Of a DNA stretch of 64,000 nt, positions 45,256 through 58,770 are shown piece after piece. The notes under the pieces are model-generated. The model worked only from the letters and a program-made list of their open reading frames with translations, was not told the DNA's origin and ran no database searches. The DNA lies in contig NZ_SMGP01000001.1 of the NCBI RefSeq assembly GCF_004339745.1, positions 62,001 through 126,000 of the forward strand. Direction: 5' to 3'. Numbering within the stretch: the first letter of the stretch is position 1; every line of letters begins with the position of its first letter. Made by a program: the position numbers and the translations under genes. Source of the stretch: Paraburkholderia sp. BL9I2N2 (GTDB lineage Bacteria; Pseudomonadota; Gammaproteobacteria; Burkholderiales; Burkholderiaceae).

Positions 45256-46579
45256 GTGTTGAAATTTTTCAATTCGCTGTTTGGCCGGGTCGTCATAGCG
45301 CTGGTGGCGGGCATCGTAATCGGTGCCGTCTTCCCGCATTTCGCCCAATCGCTACGCCCGCTCGGCGACGGCTTTCTCAAGCTGATCAAGATGGTGATCG
45401 GGCCCATCGTCTTTTGTGTTGTGGTCAGTGGCATGGCGCATGCCGGCGACTTGCGCAAAGTGGGGCGGGTCGGCCTGAAGGCCGTGATCTACTTCGAGGT
45501 GATGACGACGATCGCGCTCGTGATCGGCGCGATCCTGGCGTATGTCACGCGCCCCGGTGTCGGCATGAACATCGATCTGCACTCGCTGGATCCCGCCTCG
45601 CTCTCGACCTACACCGAGCATGCGAAGAGCCTCAAGGACACCGCCGGCTTTCTGCTGAAGATCATCCCCGACACGGCGATCAATGCGTTCGCCACCGGCG
45701 ACATCCTGCAGATTCTCGTGTTTTCGGTGCTGTTCGGCTCGGCGCTGTCGCTGCTCGGCAATAAGGCGCAGCGGGTGAGCAACCTGATCGACGAACTCTC
45801 GCAAGTGTTTTTTCCGCGTGATGGGTTTCATCATCAAGCTCGCGCCGCTCGGCGTGCTCGGGGCGATCGCGTTTACCACCGGCACGTACGGCGTCGAATC
45901 GCTCAAGCAGCTCGGCATGCTGGTGCTCGTGTTCTACGTGAGCTGCTTCGTGTTCGTGGCCGTCGTGCTGGGCGTCGTCATGCGTCTGGCCGGCTTCAGC
46001 ATCTTCAAGCTGATTCGCTATCTGCGCGAAGAACTGTCGATCGTGCTCGGCACCGCTTCATCGGACGCCGTGCTGCCGCAGATCATGCGCAAGCTCGAAT
46101 GGATGGGCGTCAAAGATTCGACCGTCGGCCTCGTCATTCCGACCGGCTATTCGTTCAATCTCGACGGGTTCTCCATCTATCTCACTCTCGCGGTTATCTT
46201 CATCGCGCAGGCCACCAACACGCCGCTGTCCATGCATGACCTGATCGTGGTGGTGCTGGTGTCGCTGGTGACGTCGAAGGGCGCGCACGGCATTCCCGGC
46301 TCGGCCATCGTGATTCTGGCCGCCACGCTGTCCGCGATTCCGGCGATCCCCGTGCTCGGCCTCGTGCTGATCCTGCCGGTCGACTGGTTCGTCGGCATTG
46401 CCCGCGCGCTGACCAACCTGATCGGCAATTGCGTGGCGACGGTGGTGGTCGCCGTGTGGGAAAACGATATCGACCGGGCGCGCGCCCACCGCGTACTGAA
46501 CCGCGATGCGGCGTTGCGCTTCGTGCCGGCCGGTGACGACGCCGAGCCTGCCGCCGGCGAACACGCTCACGCCGTCTGA
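45256..46579 (+). pseudogene. dctA: C4-dicarboxylate/cation symporter (DctA family), frameshifted in a T6 run
   Basis: Two overlapping frames together encode one full DctA-family symporter (440 residues if joined). The first runs from GTG 45256 (AGGAGG 5 bases upstream; FNSLFGRVVIALVAGIVIGAVFP, IKMVIGPIVFCVVVSG, NAFATGDILQILVFSVLFG) to a divergence point after [10 protein letters not shown]. The second continues the family sequence as [20 protein letters not shown] and carries [35 protein letters not shown] and [13 protein letters not shown]. The switch is at a run of six T (45808-45813); five T would restore the frame. So this is a single-base insertion: real loss of function, slippage-tolerated expression, or a sequencing error. 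It probably imported the substrate of the allantoin unit downstream. Confidence 0.9.
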
Positions 46580-46694
46580 ACCTGAGAAACCGTATCCAGA
46601 TCCGCGCGCCAATGCAGCGCGCTTCCAGCGCCGGCAGATTCCAAGAACGCCGGCCCTCCTTCACTTTTTCGCTGCCTGACCGAGACTAGAGACT

Positions 46695-47705
46695 ATGGCC
46701 AATCCGATCCTCGACCCCAACGCTCCCGCTTTCACCCGTCGCTACATGAATCTCGCCGACCCGCGCCTGGGCGCGAAGGCGCTCTTCGCCAGCGACGAAT
46801 TCTTCGCGCCGAAAGAACGCATGCTGGAGCCGCAGCCGGCGGTGTTCATCCCCGGCAAATACGACGACCACGGCAAGTGGATGGACGGCTGGGAAACCCG
46901 CCGCAAGCGCACCACCGGCCACGACTCCTGCGTGATCCGCCTCGCGCATCCGGGCGTCGTGCACGGCGTGGATCTGGACACGAGCCACTTCACCGGCAAC
47001 TTCCCGCCGGCGGCGTCGATCGACGCCTGCTACGTGGATGGCGAAGTGCCGCCCGATAGCGCCGACTGGCAAACGCTCGTACCGGCCACCACGCTGCAGG
47101 GCAATCAGCACCACTACGTCGACGTGAACGACGCGCGCGCGTTCACCCATCTGCGTGTGAATCTGTACCCGGACGGCGGCCTCGCGCGTTTGCGCGTGTA
47201 CGGCCAGCCGAAGCGCGATTGGGAGCGCGTGGAGCGCGGCACGCTGCTGGATCTGGCGGCGATCGAAAACGGCGCCTATCTGGTCGCGGCGAACAACCAG
47301 CACTTCGGGCCGGCTTCGCAGATGCTGATGCCCGGCCGCGGCGTCAACATGGGCGACGGCTGGGAAACCCGGCGCCGCCGCGAGCCGGGCAACGATTGGG
47401 CGATCGTCGCGTTGGCGCGGCCGGGCGTGATTCGCAAGATCGAAGTGGATACGGCGCACTTCAAGGGCAACTTCCCGGACCGCTGCTCGCTGCAAGCCGC
47501 GTCGGTGACGGGCGGCACGGACGATTCGCTCGTCACGCAGGCGATGTTCTGGCCGGTGCTGCTCGGCGAACAGAAACTGCAGATGGACTACGTCCACACC
47601 TTCGCGGATGACCTCGCGTCGCTCGGCCCGGTCACGCATGTTCGTTTCAATATCTTTCCGGACGGCGGCGTGTCGCGCCTGCGCCTGTGGGGCGAAATCG
47701 CATAA
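46695..47705 (+). CDS. alc: Allantoicase
   Basis: Hydrolyses allantoate to ureidoglycolate and urea in purine breakdown. 336 residues built of two similar jelly-roll halves: the motif [39 protein letters not shown] in the first half is repeated as [39 protein letters not shown] in the second (about residues 62-115 and 222-265). 115 bases after the transporter and 11 bases before allA. Confidence 0.95.
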   Translation: MANPILDPNAPAFTRRYMNLADPRLGAKALFASDEFFAPKERMLEPQPAVFIPGKYDDHGKWMDGWETRRKRTTGHDSCVIRLAHPGVVHGVDLDTSHFTGNFPPAASIDACYVDGEVPPDSADWQTLVPATTLQGNQHHYVDVNDARAFTHLRVNLYPDGGLARLRVYGQPKRDWERVERGTLLDLAAIENGAYLVAANNQHFGPASQMLMPGRGVNMGDGWETRRRREPGNDWAIVALARPGVIRKIEVDTAHFKGNFPDRCSLQAASVTGGTDDSLVTQAMFWPVLLGEQKLQMDYVHTFADDLASLGPVTHVRFNIFPDGGVSRLRLWGEIA

Positions 47706-47716
47706 CGGAGTCGTCG

Positions 47717-48229
47717 ATGAAGACATTGCAGATGGAACGGCTCACGCGCGCGGCTTTCGCGCCGTTCGGCGACGTCATCGAGTTGGACGGCGCGCGTCAT
47801 TTCGCCATCAACGGCGGCACGACCGAGCGCTATCACGACCTGGCCAGTGTCGATGTGACGGAGAACGGCGGCCGGCCGCTGATCAACCTGTTTCGCGCGC
47901 AGCCGCGCGCGCTGCCGGTCGAGATCACGATGATGGAGCGGCATCCGCTCGGCAGCCAGGCTTTCATTCCCTTGACCGCCGGCCGCTACCTGGTGGTCGT
48001 CGCGCCGGCTGGCGAGTTCGATCCGGCGCAGATGCGCGCCTTCTGGACCGACGCGTGGCAGGGCGTGAACTACGCGAAAGCCGTCTGGCACCACCCGTTG
48101 CTCGCGCTCGATCGGGTGAGCGATTTCGTGGTGGTCGATCGTGGCGGCGAGCAGCCTAATTGCGACGAATTGCCATTGGCGGAGCCGTGGCGGCTGACGT
48201 TCGAAGCCCGCGCCGAGCTGGTGGAATAG
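47717..48229 (+). CDS. allA: Ureidoglycolate lyase
   Basis: Splits ureidoglycolate to glyoxylate and urea, the step after allantoicase. 170 residues: [17 protein letters not shown] at the start, [32 protein letters not shown] (cupin-like core), [25 protein letters not shown] are AllA motifs. GGAG lies 7 bases before the ATG. Followed by a strong terminator, so the unit is dctA-alc-allA. Confidence 0.95.
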   Translation: MKTLQMERLTRAAFAPFGDVIELDGARHFAINGGTTERYHDLASVDVTENGGRPLINLFRAQPRALPVEITMMERHPLGSQAFIPLTAGRYLVVVAPAGEFDPAQMRAFWTDAWQGVNYAKAVWHHPLLALDRVSDFVVVDRGGEQPNCDELPLAEPWRLTFEARAELVE

Positions 48230-48266
48230 GGTCGTAACGTTTCCCGCAAAAGCAACGCCGCAGACG

Positions 48267-48307
48267 AAAAAAGACCCGGCCGATTGGCATCGGCCGGGTC
48301 TTTTTTT
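48267..48307. terminator. Bidirectional intrinsic terminator between allA and fur
   Basis: Perfect 12-base stem GACCCGGCCGAT/ATCGGCCGGGTC with loop TGGC, flanked by six A and seven T; works for both convergent genes. Confidence 0.9.
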
Positions 48308-48346
48308 GGCCACCTGACCGCGCACCCCAGCGCGGCCGGCACCGCA

Positions 48347-48775
48347 TCAATGCTTGCGATGCGGGCAATTCTCCTTCGTGCAGGCGCCGTACAGCGCCAA
48401 AGCGTGTTCTTGCAGCTTGAAGCCGCGTTCTTTCGCGATGGACTGCTGGCGGCTCTCGATTTCGGAGTCGAAAAATTCTTCGACGAGCCCGCAATCGAGG
48501 CACACGAGGTGGTCGTGGTGTGACCCTTCGTTCAGTTCGAACACCGCCTTACCCGACTCGAAATTGCTGCGCGAGAGCAGGCCCGCCTGCTCGAATTGCG
48601 TTAGGACGCGATACACGGTTGCAAGACCGATATCGAGTTCTTCGTGCAGCAGGTTGCGGTACACGTCTTCGGCCGTCAGGTGGCGCACCGGGCTGTGCTG
48701 AAAAATCTCAAGGATTTTGAGGCGCGGAAGGGTCGCCTTGAGCCCGATATTCTTGAGATCGGTTGGATTGGTCAT
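48347..48775 (-). CDS. fur: Ferric uptake regulator
   Basis: 142-residue iron-responsive repressor. N-terminal winged helix ([48 protein letters not shown] as recognition region) and C-terminal dimer/metal domain with the [16 protein letters not shown] site (His cluster, CxxC) and a second CxxxxC (ACTKENC) at the end. Divergent from bamE, the standard fur-bamE arrangement of beta- and gammaproteobacteria. Confidence 0.97.
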   Translation of the reverse strand: MTNPTDLKNIGLKATLPRLKILEIFQHSPVRHLTAEDVYRNLLHEELDIGLATVYRVLTQFEQAGLLSRSNFESGKAVFELNEGSHHDHLVCLDCGLVEEFFDSEIESRQQSIAKERGFKLQEHALALYGACTKENCPHRKH

Positions 48776-48793
48776 GACAAGGGATCCCTAGAG

Positions 48794-48799
48794 TACAAT
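48794..48799 (+). promoter_or_regulatory. Candidate -10 element for bamE
   Basis: TACAAT in GAGTACAATGCTGGG, 134 bases before the bamE start, in the fur-bamE divergent region. No convincing -35. Confidence 0.35.
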
Positions 48800-48933
48800 G
48801 CTGGGCTCTCATAGTAATGTGTTTTTGCCGTTCTGGTCATCTTCGATGGAATGAAACTCGCGCGGCCCGTCAGCGGGCCCGCACGGTGAGTGAAATGATT
48901 TCAAAATCTCAATTGATCTACCGGGGGAGCCGC

Positions 48934-49764
48934 ATGCGGGGTACCTTGATCGCTGTTGCGACTGTCGCGGTTCTTGCCGGATGTTCCACTTACGACAGCC
49001 TGACGCAGCGTGTTGCCCAAAGCATCACGCCGTACCGGATTACAGTGGTGCAAGGCAATTTCGTCTCGAAAGAAGCGGCAGCACAGATGCAGGTCGGTTT
49101 GTCCCGCGCGCAGGTCAAGCAACTGCTCGGCACGCCGCTCCTGACCGACATGTTCCACGCCGATCGCTGGGACTACGTGTTCTATTTCAAGCGCGGCTCG
49201 ACTAACGTCGTGCAGCAGCGCGACTTCGTGGTCATATTCGCGGGCGACCGCGTCGCCAGCTGGTCGGGCGGCGACGATCTGCCGTCCAACCTCGAGTTGC
49301 TGGCTGAAATCGACGGCGACAAGTCCGGCAAGAAGAAGGCGGCAGCGGCCGTGGCGAGCGGTGCCAGCGGCGCGAGCGCGCCGGCGGCTGCAGCTGTGCC
49401 GACCACGCCGGACACCGTGCTTTCGCCGTCCGTGGCCGGCGCTGCCGCAGCGGGTGTCCCGTCCACGGACGCCAACGCGGAAGCCGCGCAAGCCGCCAAT
49501 CGTGCGACCAATGCAGTGCAGTTGTCGCCCAATGCGCGTCCGAGCGTGCCGAGCGCGCCGACCGCCAACGGCGGCGGCATCCCGCAGCAAGGCCCGACGG
49601 CCGCGGGTCAGCCGCAGTTCCAGTTCCACCGTCCGCCGCCGCCGCAAAATCCGGGTACGGACAACAGCAATCCGGTTGGACCGACGGGCCCGCAGAGCAG
49701 CAACAGCAGCCCGGCGCACAACGCGCCGCTGACCTCTTCTCCGGCTTCGGGAACGGGCGGCTAA
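48934..49764 (+). CDS. bamE: Outer-membrane protein assembly factor BamE with long C-terminal extension
   Basis: Lipoprotein of the BAM complex. I choose the ATG at 48934 because GGGGGAG lies 4 bases upstream and the protein then starts with a clean lipoprotein signal (MRGTLIAVATVAVLAGC, Cys17); the in-frame ATG at 48895 would add 13 residues. SmpA/OmlA domain follows: YRITVVQGNFVSKEAAAQMQVGLSRAQVKQLLGTPLLTDMFHADRWDYVFYFKRG in part. The usual BamE ends near residue 115; here about 150 further residues of Ala/Pro/Asn/Ser-rich sequence follow to 276. Confidence 0.93.
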   Translation: MRGTLIAVATVAVLAGCSTYDSLTQRVAQSITPYRITVVQGNFVSKEAAAQMQVGLSRAQVKQLLGTPLLTDMFHADRWDYVFYFKRGSTNVVQQRDFVVIFAGDRVASWSGGDDLPSNLELLAEIDGDKSGKKKAAAAVASGASGASAPAAAAVPTTPDTVLSPSVAGAAAAGVPSTDANAEAAQAANRATNAVQLSPNARPSVPSAPTANGGGIPQQGPTAAGQPQFQFHRPPPPQNPGTDNSNPVGPTGPQSSNSSPAHNAPLTSSPASGTGG

Positions 49765-49929
49765 TCGCGCTGTCCGTGTCTTAAGACGGGCGCTGCGCGC
49801 GGGCAACCGCACCGTGCAAAGCGTTCGTCCGGTTCTTCGTTTTTTCAGTCATGCGCGGCGCCTGGGTGTGCTGCCCGCCGCCGCTTTTACCCGCCTTTGC
49901 CGGGTTTTGCCTTTCGAACCCTCGTAGCC

Positions 49930-50727
49930 ATGAAAATTGCCATTGCTGGCGCATCGGGCCGTATGGGCCGCATGCTCATCGAAACAGTCCTTAACGATTC
50001 CGGCGCCACGCTGTCCGGCGCGCTCGACCGCGCGGGCTCCCCGAAACTCGGTCAGGACGCCGGCGCGTTTCTGGGCAAACAGACAGGCGTCGTGCTGACC
50101 GACGACGTCGAGCGCGTGTTCGCCGAATCGGACTACCTGATCGACTTCACGCGCCCCGAAGGCACGCTGATGCATCTCGAAGCGGCGCAGCGTCACAACG
50201 TGAAAATGGTGATCGGCACGACCGGCTTCGACAACGAGCAGAAGGCGCAACTGCGCGCCGCGGCGGACAAGATCGCCATCATGTTCTCGTCGAACATGAG
50301 CGTGGGCGTGAACGTCACGCTGAAGCTGCTCGAATTCGCGGCCAAGCATTTCGCGACCGGCTACGACATAGAAATCATCGAGGCGCATCATCGTCACAAG
50401 GTCGACGCGCCGTCCGGCACGGCGTTGACCATGGGCGAAGTGATCGCCAATGCGCTCGGCCGCAATCTCGACGACTGCGCGGTGTACAGCCGCGAAGGCG
50501 TGAACGGCGAGCGCGACCCGTCCACGATAGGTTTTTCGGCGATTCGCGGCGGCGATATCGTCGGGGACCATACGGTGCTGTTCGCGGGCATCGGCGAGCG
50601 CATCGAAATCACGCACAAATCGGCGAGCCGTCTGTCGTACGCGCAAGGCGCGCTTCGTGCTGTGCGTTTCCTCGAAGGCCACGCAACCGGCTTCTTCGAC
50701 ATGCAGGACGTGCTCGGTCTGCGTTGA
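49930..50727 (+). CDS. dapB: 4-Hydroxy-tetrahydrodipicolinate reductase
   Basis: Lysine and meso-DAP synthesis. 265 residues from the ATG for [18 protein letters not shown] (NADPH loop). [34 protein letters not shown] and catalytic [16 protein letters not shown] are family motifs; [20 protein letters not shown] follows. 165 bases after bamE with no gene between; 77 bases before exbB. Confidence 0.97.
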   Translation: MKIAIAGASGRMGRMLIETVLNDSGATLSGALDRAGSPKLGQDAGAFLGKQTGVVLTDDVERVFAESDYLIDFTRPEGTLMHLEAAQRHNVKMVIGTTGFDNEQKAQLRAAADKIAIMFSSNMSVGVNVTLKLLEFAAKHFATGYDIEIIEAHHRHKVDAPSGTALTMGEVIANALGRNLDDCAVYSREGVNGERDPSTIGFSAIRGGDIVGDHTVLFAGIGERIEITHKSASRLSYAQGALRAVRFLEGHATGFFDMQDVLGLR

Positions 50728-50804
50728 GCTCGTCCTGAGCGAACCGAAGGGGCATCGCTCCACGTGTTCGCGCCCCTGAAATCACTACTCCACGGCGAGG
50801 TCAG

Positions 50805-51521
50805 ATGGCAGGCAGCAGCGGCATCATCCATTACCTGCAAACCAGCGATGCGATCACGCATGGCGTCGCGTATATGCTGCTGGCCATGTCGATTGCGAGC
50901 TGGTGCTTTCTGATCGTCAAAAGCTGGATCCTCACGCGCGCCAAACGTCAGGCGCCGCGCGCGCTTGCCCAGTTCTGGCAGGCGCCGACGCTGGCCGAAG
51001 GCGTCGCGGCGTTAAAGCGCGCGGACCGCGAGCGCGTCTTCACGCCGCTGGCGGAAGCGGCGCTGCATGCGTCTGAAGTGGATATTCCGGGCGCGCTGCT
51101 CGCGCGCGTCGAACGCGGCGAGCGGGTGTTGCGGGCGCTGCGTCAGGCGCTCAACGCGTCGCAGCGACGGCTCGAATTCGGTCAGGTGCTGCTGGCCTCG
51201 GTGGGCAGCACGGCGCCATTCGTCGGCCTGCTCGGCACCGTGTGGGGCATCTATCACGCGCTCGGCAGCATTGCGGCGAGCGGTCAGGCGCAGATTGAAA
51301 ACGTCGCCGGGCCGGTCGGCGAGGCGCTCATCATGACCGCATTCGGCCTCGTGGTCGCGATTCCGGCCGTGCTCGCCTACAACGTGCTCGGGCGGATGGT
51401 GCGGCAGTTGACGGAAGACCTCGACGGCTTCGCGCACGACCTGCACGCCTACGTCTGCGCGCCGGCGGAGCAGGGTCACACACAGGCGCCGGCGCGGGCT
51501 CAGCAGGCCTCGACTCACTAA
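50805..51521 (+). CDS. exbB: MotA/TolQ/ExbB proton-channel family protein (ExbB-like)
   Basis: 238-residue inner-membrane protein, three helices: about residues 18-38 (AYMLLAMSIASWCFLIVKSW), about 125-150 (VLLASVGSTAPFVGLLGTVWGIYHAL) and about 170-195 (EALIMTAFGLVVAIPAVLAYNVL). The TAPFVGLLGTVWG and TAFGLVVAIPA motifs are those of ExbB/TolQ. With the following ExbD it forms a proton-driven energiser for TonB-type transport. No tonB gene is next to it, so which partner it serves is open. Confidence 0.92.
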   Translation: MAGSSGIIHYLQTSDAITHGVAYMLLAMSIASWCFLIVKSWILTRAKRQAPRALAQFWQAPTLAEGVAALKRADRERVFTPLAEAALHASEVDIPGALLARVERGERVLRALRQALNASQRRLEFGQVLLASVGSTAPFVGLLGTVWGIYHALGSIAASGQAQIENVAGPVGEALIMTAFGLVVAIPAVLAYNVLGRMVRQLTEDLDGFAHDLHAYVCAPAEQGHTQAPARAQQASTH

Positions 51522-54824
<3,303 letters not shown>

Positions 54825-54915
54825 GTTTCGACGAAGACATGACAGCAGGCAGGACGCCGCCGCGCGCGGCGGCGCTTGTCCGTGCTGGGGAATCTACTGC
54901 GAACCAGGAGCCAAT

Positions 54916-55467
54916 GTGACTCGCAGATCGTTTTTGACGCTGGCTTGCAGCGTGCTGATGTTGTCCGCCTGCGGCTTCCAGCTGCGCGGCCAGCAGGACT
55001 ACGCATTCAAACGCCTCTTTATCGCCGGCGGTTCGCCGGCGGCGGCCGCGCGCTTGACGCGTATCGTGCAAGGCGGCAGCGACACGGTCGTGGTCACTTC
55101 GGTCGCGAATGCCGACGCCACGTTGCAGATCACGGAAGGCCGCGGCACCAGCACGCTGACGCTGAACTCGCTGGGCCAAGTCGAAGAGTATCAATTGAAT
55201 CTCAACATGAACTATTCGCTGATCGCCAAGGACGGCACGCTGCTGATTCCGCCGAGCGTGATCGCATTGAACCGCGCGATGACCTATAGCGACCAGTTCT
55301 CGCAAGCGAAATCAGCCGAAAGCGAGATTCTCTTCGCCGATATGGAAAACGACGCGATCGACCAGCTCACGCGCCGTCTGGGCGTCGTGCGCTCGATGCA
55401 TCCGGCGCCGGGCCAGGAAGTGCCGTCGGTTGCGCCGCGCGCGCCGTTGCCGCCGCCGCCGCTGTGA
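54916..55467 (+). CDS. lptE: LPS-assembly lipoprotein LptE
   Basis: 183-residue outer-membrane lipoprotein that plugs LptD during LPS insertion. Lipoprotein signal MTRRSFLTLACSVLMLSACGFQLRGQ (lipobox LSAC, Cys19), then the conserved CGFQLRG and the beta-alpha core (RLFIAGGSPAAAARLTRIV; LTLNSLGQVEEYQLNLNMNYSL; ALNRAMTYSDQFSQAKSAESEILFADM in part). GTG start with AGGAG 5 bases upstream. The C terminus is a Pro-rich tail. Confidence 0.93.
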   Translation: MTRRSFLTLACSVLMLSACGFQLRGQQDYAFKRLFIAGGSPAAAARLTRIVQGGSDTVVVTSVANADATLQITEGRGTSTLTLNSLGQVEEYQLNLNMNYSLIAKDGTLLIPPSVIALNRAMTYSDQFSQAKSAESEILFADMENDAIDQLTRRLGVVRSMHPAPGQEVPSVAPRAPLPPPPL

Positions 55468-55530
55468 GCGTCGTATTCCGTTCACTTTGTTCAATGTGCC
55501 GCACCTGTTCAACCTCGCCGATCGGTAGCC

Positions 55531-56649
55531 ATGCAACTGCGACTTGACGCGCTCGAAGCGCATCTCGCCAAGGGACTCGCCGGACTGTACGTCGTGTACG
55601 GCGACGAGCACCTGCTCGCGCAGGAAGCATGCGACCGCATTCGCGCCGCGGCGCGCGCGGCCGGCTTCACCGACCGCTCGGTGTTCACGGTCGAACGCGG
55701 GTTCGACTGGAGTTCGCTGCTGGGCGCGAGCCAGTCGATGTCGCTGTTCGGCGACCGTCAACTGGTCGAGTTGCGTATTCCGTCAGGCAAGCCCGGCAAG
55801 GAAGGCGCGGACGCGCTGAAAGCGCTCGCTGCTGCCGTCAATGACGACGTGCTCACCATGATCACGCTGCCGCGGCTCGACGCGGCCACGCAGAAGTCGG
55901 CGTGGTTCACGGCTTTGTCCGACGCGGGCGTCGCGTTGAAGATCGATCCGGTCGAGCGCGCGCAGTTGCCGAATTGGGTCGGCCAACGGCTCGCCGCGCA
56001 GGGCCAGCGAGTTGCCGCCGGCGAAGAAGGGCGGCGCGCGCTGGCGTTCATCGCCGAGCGCGTGGAAGGCAATCTGCTCGCGGCGCATCAGGAAATTCAG
56101 AAGCTCGGCTTGCTGTATCCGTCTGGGCCGCTCAGCTTCGAACAGGTTCAGGACGCTGTGCTCAATGTCGCGCGTTACGACGTTTTCAAGCTGAACGAAG
56201 CGATGCTGGCCGGCGACGTCGGCCGCTTGTCGCGCATGCTCGACGGACTGCGCGGCGAAGGCGAGGCCGCGGTGCTGGTGCTGTGGGCCGTGGTCGAAGA
56301 ACTGCGCACGCTGCTGCGGATCAAGCGCGGCGTCGCGGCCGGCAAGCCGCTGGCGATGCTGGTGCGCGAAAACCGCGTGTGGGGGCCGCGCGAGCGGCTG
56401 ATTGGACCGGCGTTGTCGCGCGTGAGCGAAGGCGCGCTGGAAAAAGCGCTGGCGCTGGCGGCGCGGCTCGATCGGCAGGTGAAGGGTTTGTCGGGCGGCA
56501 CGCCTGGCAATCATCGCAACGATCCGCCGCCCGATCCGTGGGATGGCCTGTTCGAGTTGGCCATGACGGTGGCTTCGCCGAAAACGGCGCCGGTGCCACC
56601 GCCACGACCTCGAAGCGCGGCAGCGGCGCCTGCTCGAAGGCCGGCCTGA
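55531..56649 (+). CDS. holA: DNA polymerase III delta subunit
   Basis: Clamp-loader subunit that opens the beta clamp. 372 residues: LYVVYGDEHLLAQEACDRIRAAA at the start, VDLRIPSGKPGKEGADALKAL-like VELRIPSGKPGKEG, VEGNLLAAHQEIQKLGLLYP and the third domain (YDVFKLNEAMLAGDVGRLSRMLDGLRGEGEA in part). A degenerate Pro/Arg/Ala-rich tail of about 25 residues ends it. Downstream of lptE by 63 bases. Confidence 0.95.
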   Translation: MQLRLDALEAHLAKGLAGLYVVYGDEHLLAQEACDRIRAAARAAGFTDRSVFTVERGFDWSSLLGASQSMSLFGDRQLVELRIPSGKPGKEGADALKALAAAVNDDVLTMITLPRLDAATQKSAWFTALSDAGVALKIDPVERAQLPNWVGQRLAAQGQRVAAGEEGRRALAFIAERVEGNLLAAHQEIQKLGLLYPSGPLSFEQVQDAVLNVARYDVFKLNEAMLAGDVGRLSRMLDGLRGEGEAAVLVLWAVVEELRTLLRIKRGVAAGKPLAMLVRENRVWGPRERLIGPALSRVSEGALEKALALAARLDRQVKGLSGGTPGNHRNDPPPDPWDGLFELAMTVASPKTAPVPPPRPRSAAAAPARRPA

Positions 56650-56869
56650 GCCGCAACGGCAAGCCTGCCGGGCGAGCGCCTAGCCGCTGCCGCTAGCGCT
56701 TCGAGTAGCGCTCAAGCGTGCGACGTTCGGCATGTGGCGGCTAGGCTACTTGGATTGCACTGGCCGGCGCCGCAAGCAAAGCGCCTTCACCCGACTTACA
56801 ATCGCTTCATCTTTCGCCAATTCTGCCTGTCCGCCGCACGTCGACGTGCGCGGCACCACGAGAATCACC

Positions 56870-58141
56870 ATGGATATCGACCAGTACATGACCGACCTCG
56901 GCCGCCGCGCCCGCCAAGCTTCGCGGGCGATGGCACGGGCGTCGACGGCGGCGAAAAATTCCGCGCTCGCGGCCGTTGCGCAGGCAATCGAACGCGATGC
57001 CGCGCTGCTGAAAGAAGCCAACGCGCGCGACGTCGCGCGGGCTCGCGAGAAGGGTCACGATGCCGCGTTCATCGATCGTTTGACGCTGTCGGACAAAGCG
57101 CTGAAGACGATGGTCGAAGGTTTGCGGCAAGTCGCTGCGCTGGCCGATCCGATCGGCGAGATCAGCAATCTGAAGTACCGGCCGAGCGGCATTCAGGTCG
57201 GCCAGATGCGCGTGCCGCTGGGCGTGATTGGCATCATCTACGAATCGCGTCCGAACGTGACGATCGACGCCGCCGCGCTGTGCCTGAAGTCGGGCAACGC
57301 GACGATTCTGCGCGGCGGTTCGGAAGCGCTCGAATGCAATACGGCGTTGGCGAAGCTGATCGGTGAAGGGCTGGAAGCGGCCGGTTTGCCGCAAGATGCC
57401 GTGCAAGTGGTGGCCACTTCGGACCGTGCGGCTGTCGGCAAGCTGATCACGATGACCGAATTCGTCGACGTGATCGTGCCGCGCGGCGGCAAGAGCCTGA
57501 TCGAGCGCCTGATGAACGAAGCGCGCGTGCCGATGATCAAGCACCTCGACGGCATTTGCCACGTCTACGTGGACGACCGCGCGGATCTGGCCAAGGCGCT
57601 GACTGTCTGCGACAACGCCAAGACGCACCGCTACGGCACCTGCAACACGATGGAAACGCTGCTGGTCGCGCGAGGCATAGCGGCCGAAGTGTTGCCGCCG
57701 TTGGGCAAGCTGTATCGCGATAAGCAAGTCGAGCTGCGAGTGGACGCGGCGGCGCGCGCTGTGCTGGCGGATGCGGGTGTGGGACCGCTCGTCGATGCCA
57801 CCGAAGAAGACTGGCGCACCGAATACCTCGCGCCGGTGCTGGCGATCAAAGTGGTCGACGGCCTCGATGCGGCGATCGACCACATCAACACGTACAGTTC
57901 GCAGCACACCGACGCGATCGTCACGGAAGACCACGATCGCGCCATGCGCTTCCTGCGCGAAGTGGATTCGGCGAGCGTGATGGTCAACGCATCGACGCGT
58001 TTCGCGGATGGTTTCGAATTCGGCCTCGGCGCGGAAATCGGCATTTCGAATGACAAGCTGCACGCGCGCGGGCCGGTGGGTCTGGAAGGGCTGACGTCGC
58101 TCAAGTACGTCGTGCTGGGCCACGGTGAAGGCCGGCAATAA
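56870..58141 (+). CDS. proA: Gamma-glutamyl phosphate reductase
   Basis: NADPH-dependent second step of proline synthesis. 423 residues from the ATG for [18 protein letters not shown]. Aldehyde-dehydrogenase fold: [39 protein letters not shown] in part, catalytic Cys in [15 protein letters not shown], and [22 protein letters not shown] decayed copy of its residues about 130-207 lies 1.3 kb downstream (59496-59735). hemJ follows after 15 bases. Confidence 0.96.
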   Translation: MDIDQYMTDLGRRARQASRAMARASTAAKNSALAAVAQAIERDAALLKEANARDVARAREKGHDAAFIDRLTLSDKALKTMVEGLRQVAALADPIGEISNLKYRPSGIQVGQMRVPLGVIGIIYESRPNVTIDAAALCLKSGNATILRGGSEALECNTALAKLIGEGLEAAGLPQDAVQVVATSDRAAVGKLITMTEFVDVIVPRGGKSLIERLMNEARVPMIKHLDGICHVYVDDRADLAKALTVCDNAKTHRYGTCNTMETLLVARGIAAEVLPPLGKLYRDKQVELRVDAAARAVLADAGVGPLVDATEEDWRTEYLAPVLAIKVVDGLDAAIDHINTYSSQHTDAIVTEDHDRAMRFLREVDSASVMVNASTRFADGFEFGLGAEIGISNDKLHARGPVGLEGLTSLKYVVLGHGEGRQ

Positions 58142-58156
58142 ACGAGAGGACCGCTG

Positions 58157-58573
58157 ATGCTTTGGGTAAAGACGTTTCACATCGTTCTGATTGCTTCATG
58201 GTTCGCCGGCCTGTTCTATTTGCCGCGCATCTTCGTCAATCTGGCGATGGAAACGGAACCCGCGGCGACGGCGCGTCTCCTGACGATGGCGCGCAAGCTG
58301 TTTCGCTTCATGACGTTCATCGCGGTGCCGGCGCTGGCGTGCGGGTTGTGGTTGTGGCTGGTGATCGGCATCGGGCGCGGACAGGGTTGGATTCACGCGA
58401 AGGTTGGCGTGGTGGTGCTGCTGATCATCTATCACGTTTATTGCGGCGTGTTGCTGCGGACCTTCGAGCGTGGTGAGAATCGGCGGTCGGATAAGTGGTA
58501 TCGGATGTTTAATGAGCTGCCGGTGTTAGGGATGCTGGCGGCGGTGGCGTTGGTGGTGATTAAGCCGTTTTAA
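58157..58573 (+). CDS. hemJ: Protoporphyrinogen IX oxidase, HemJ-type (CopD-family)
   Basis: 138-residue inner-membrane protein with four helices: about residues 4-28 (KTFHIVLIASWFAGLFYLPRIFVN in part), 50-75, 80-102 (HAKVGVVVLLIIYHVYCGVLL) and 118-137. The conserved His in KTFHIVLIASWFAG and Lys/His in HAKVG and IIYHVYCG match HemJ, which carries out the penultimate haem step. It follows proA by 15 bases and is closed by a strong terminator. Confidence 0.88.
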   Translation: MLWVKTFHIVLIASWFAGLFYLPRIFVNLAMETEPAATARLLTMARKLFRFMTFIAVPALACGLWLWLVIGIGRGQGWIHAKVGVVVLLIIYHVYCGVLLRTFERGENRRSDKWYRMFNELPVLGMLAAVALVVIKPF

Positions 58574-58623
58574 AATGTTCGCGTGCGTTGGTTGAGTGCA
58601 GGTTGTTTTAGGCTTCGATTTGG

Positions 58624-58662
58624 AAAAAGGCAGTTTGCCGGATTCGGCAAACTGCCTTTTTT
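58624..58662 (+). terminator. Intrinsic terminator after hemJ
   Basis: Perfect stem GGCAGTTTGCCG/CGGCAAACTGCC (12 bases, loop GATT) flanked by AAAAA and TTTTTT; separates the core proA-hemJ unit from the accessory region. Confidence 0.9.
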
Positions 58663-58758
58663 GTTGTCCGCGCTGGCGCGGGACGCATCGTCTTAGGCCG
58701 AATGGCTAGCTCGGTTGTTCGGCTATATTGGGACGGCCAATGCGCGTGCGGCCTGATT

Positions 58759-58764
58759 TATAAT
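58759..58764 (+). promoter_or_regulatory. Consensus -10 element of the C4-like unit
   Basis: TATAAT, perfect consensus, 6 bases before the first hairpin of the leader, so the transcript would begin at about 58771 with ACCACCGG. No good -35 at 16-18 bases was found. Confidence 0.55.
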
Positions 58765-58770
58765 TTCCGA

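Noticed and set aside
45808..45818. Programmed -1/+1 frameshift in dctA
   Set aside because: No stimulatory structure or known precedent in this family; a plain homopolymer error or mutation is simpler. Kept as a possibility in the finding.
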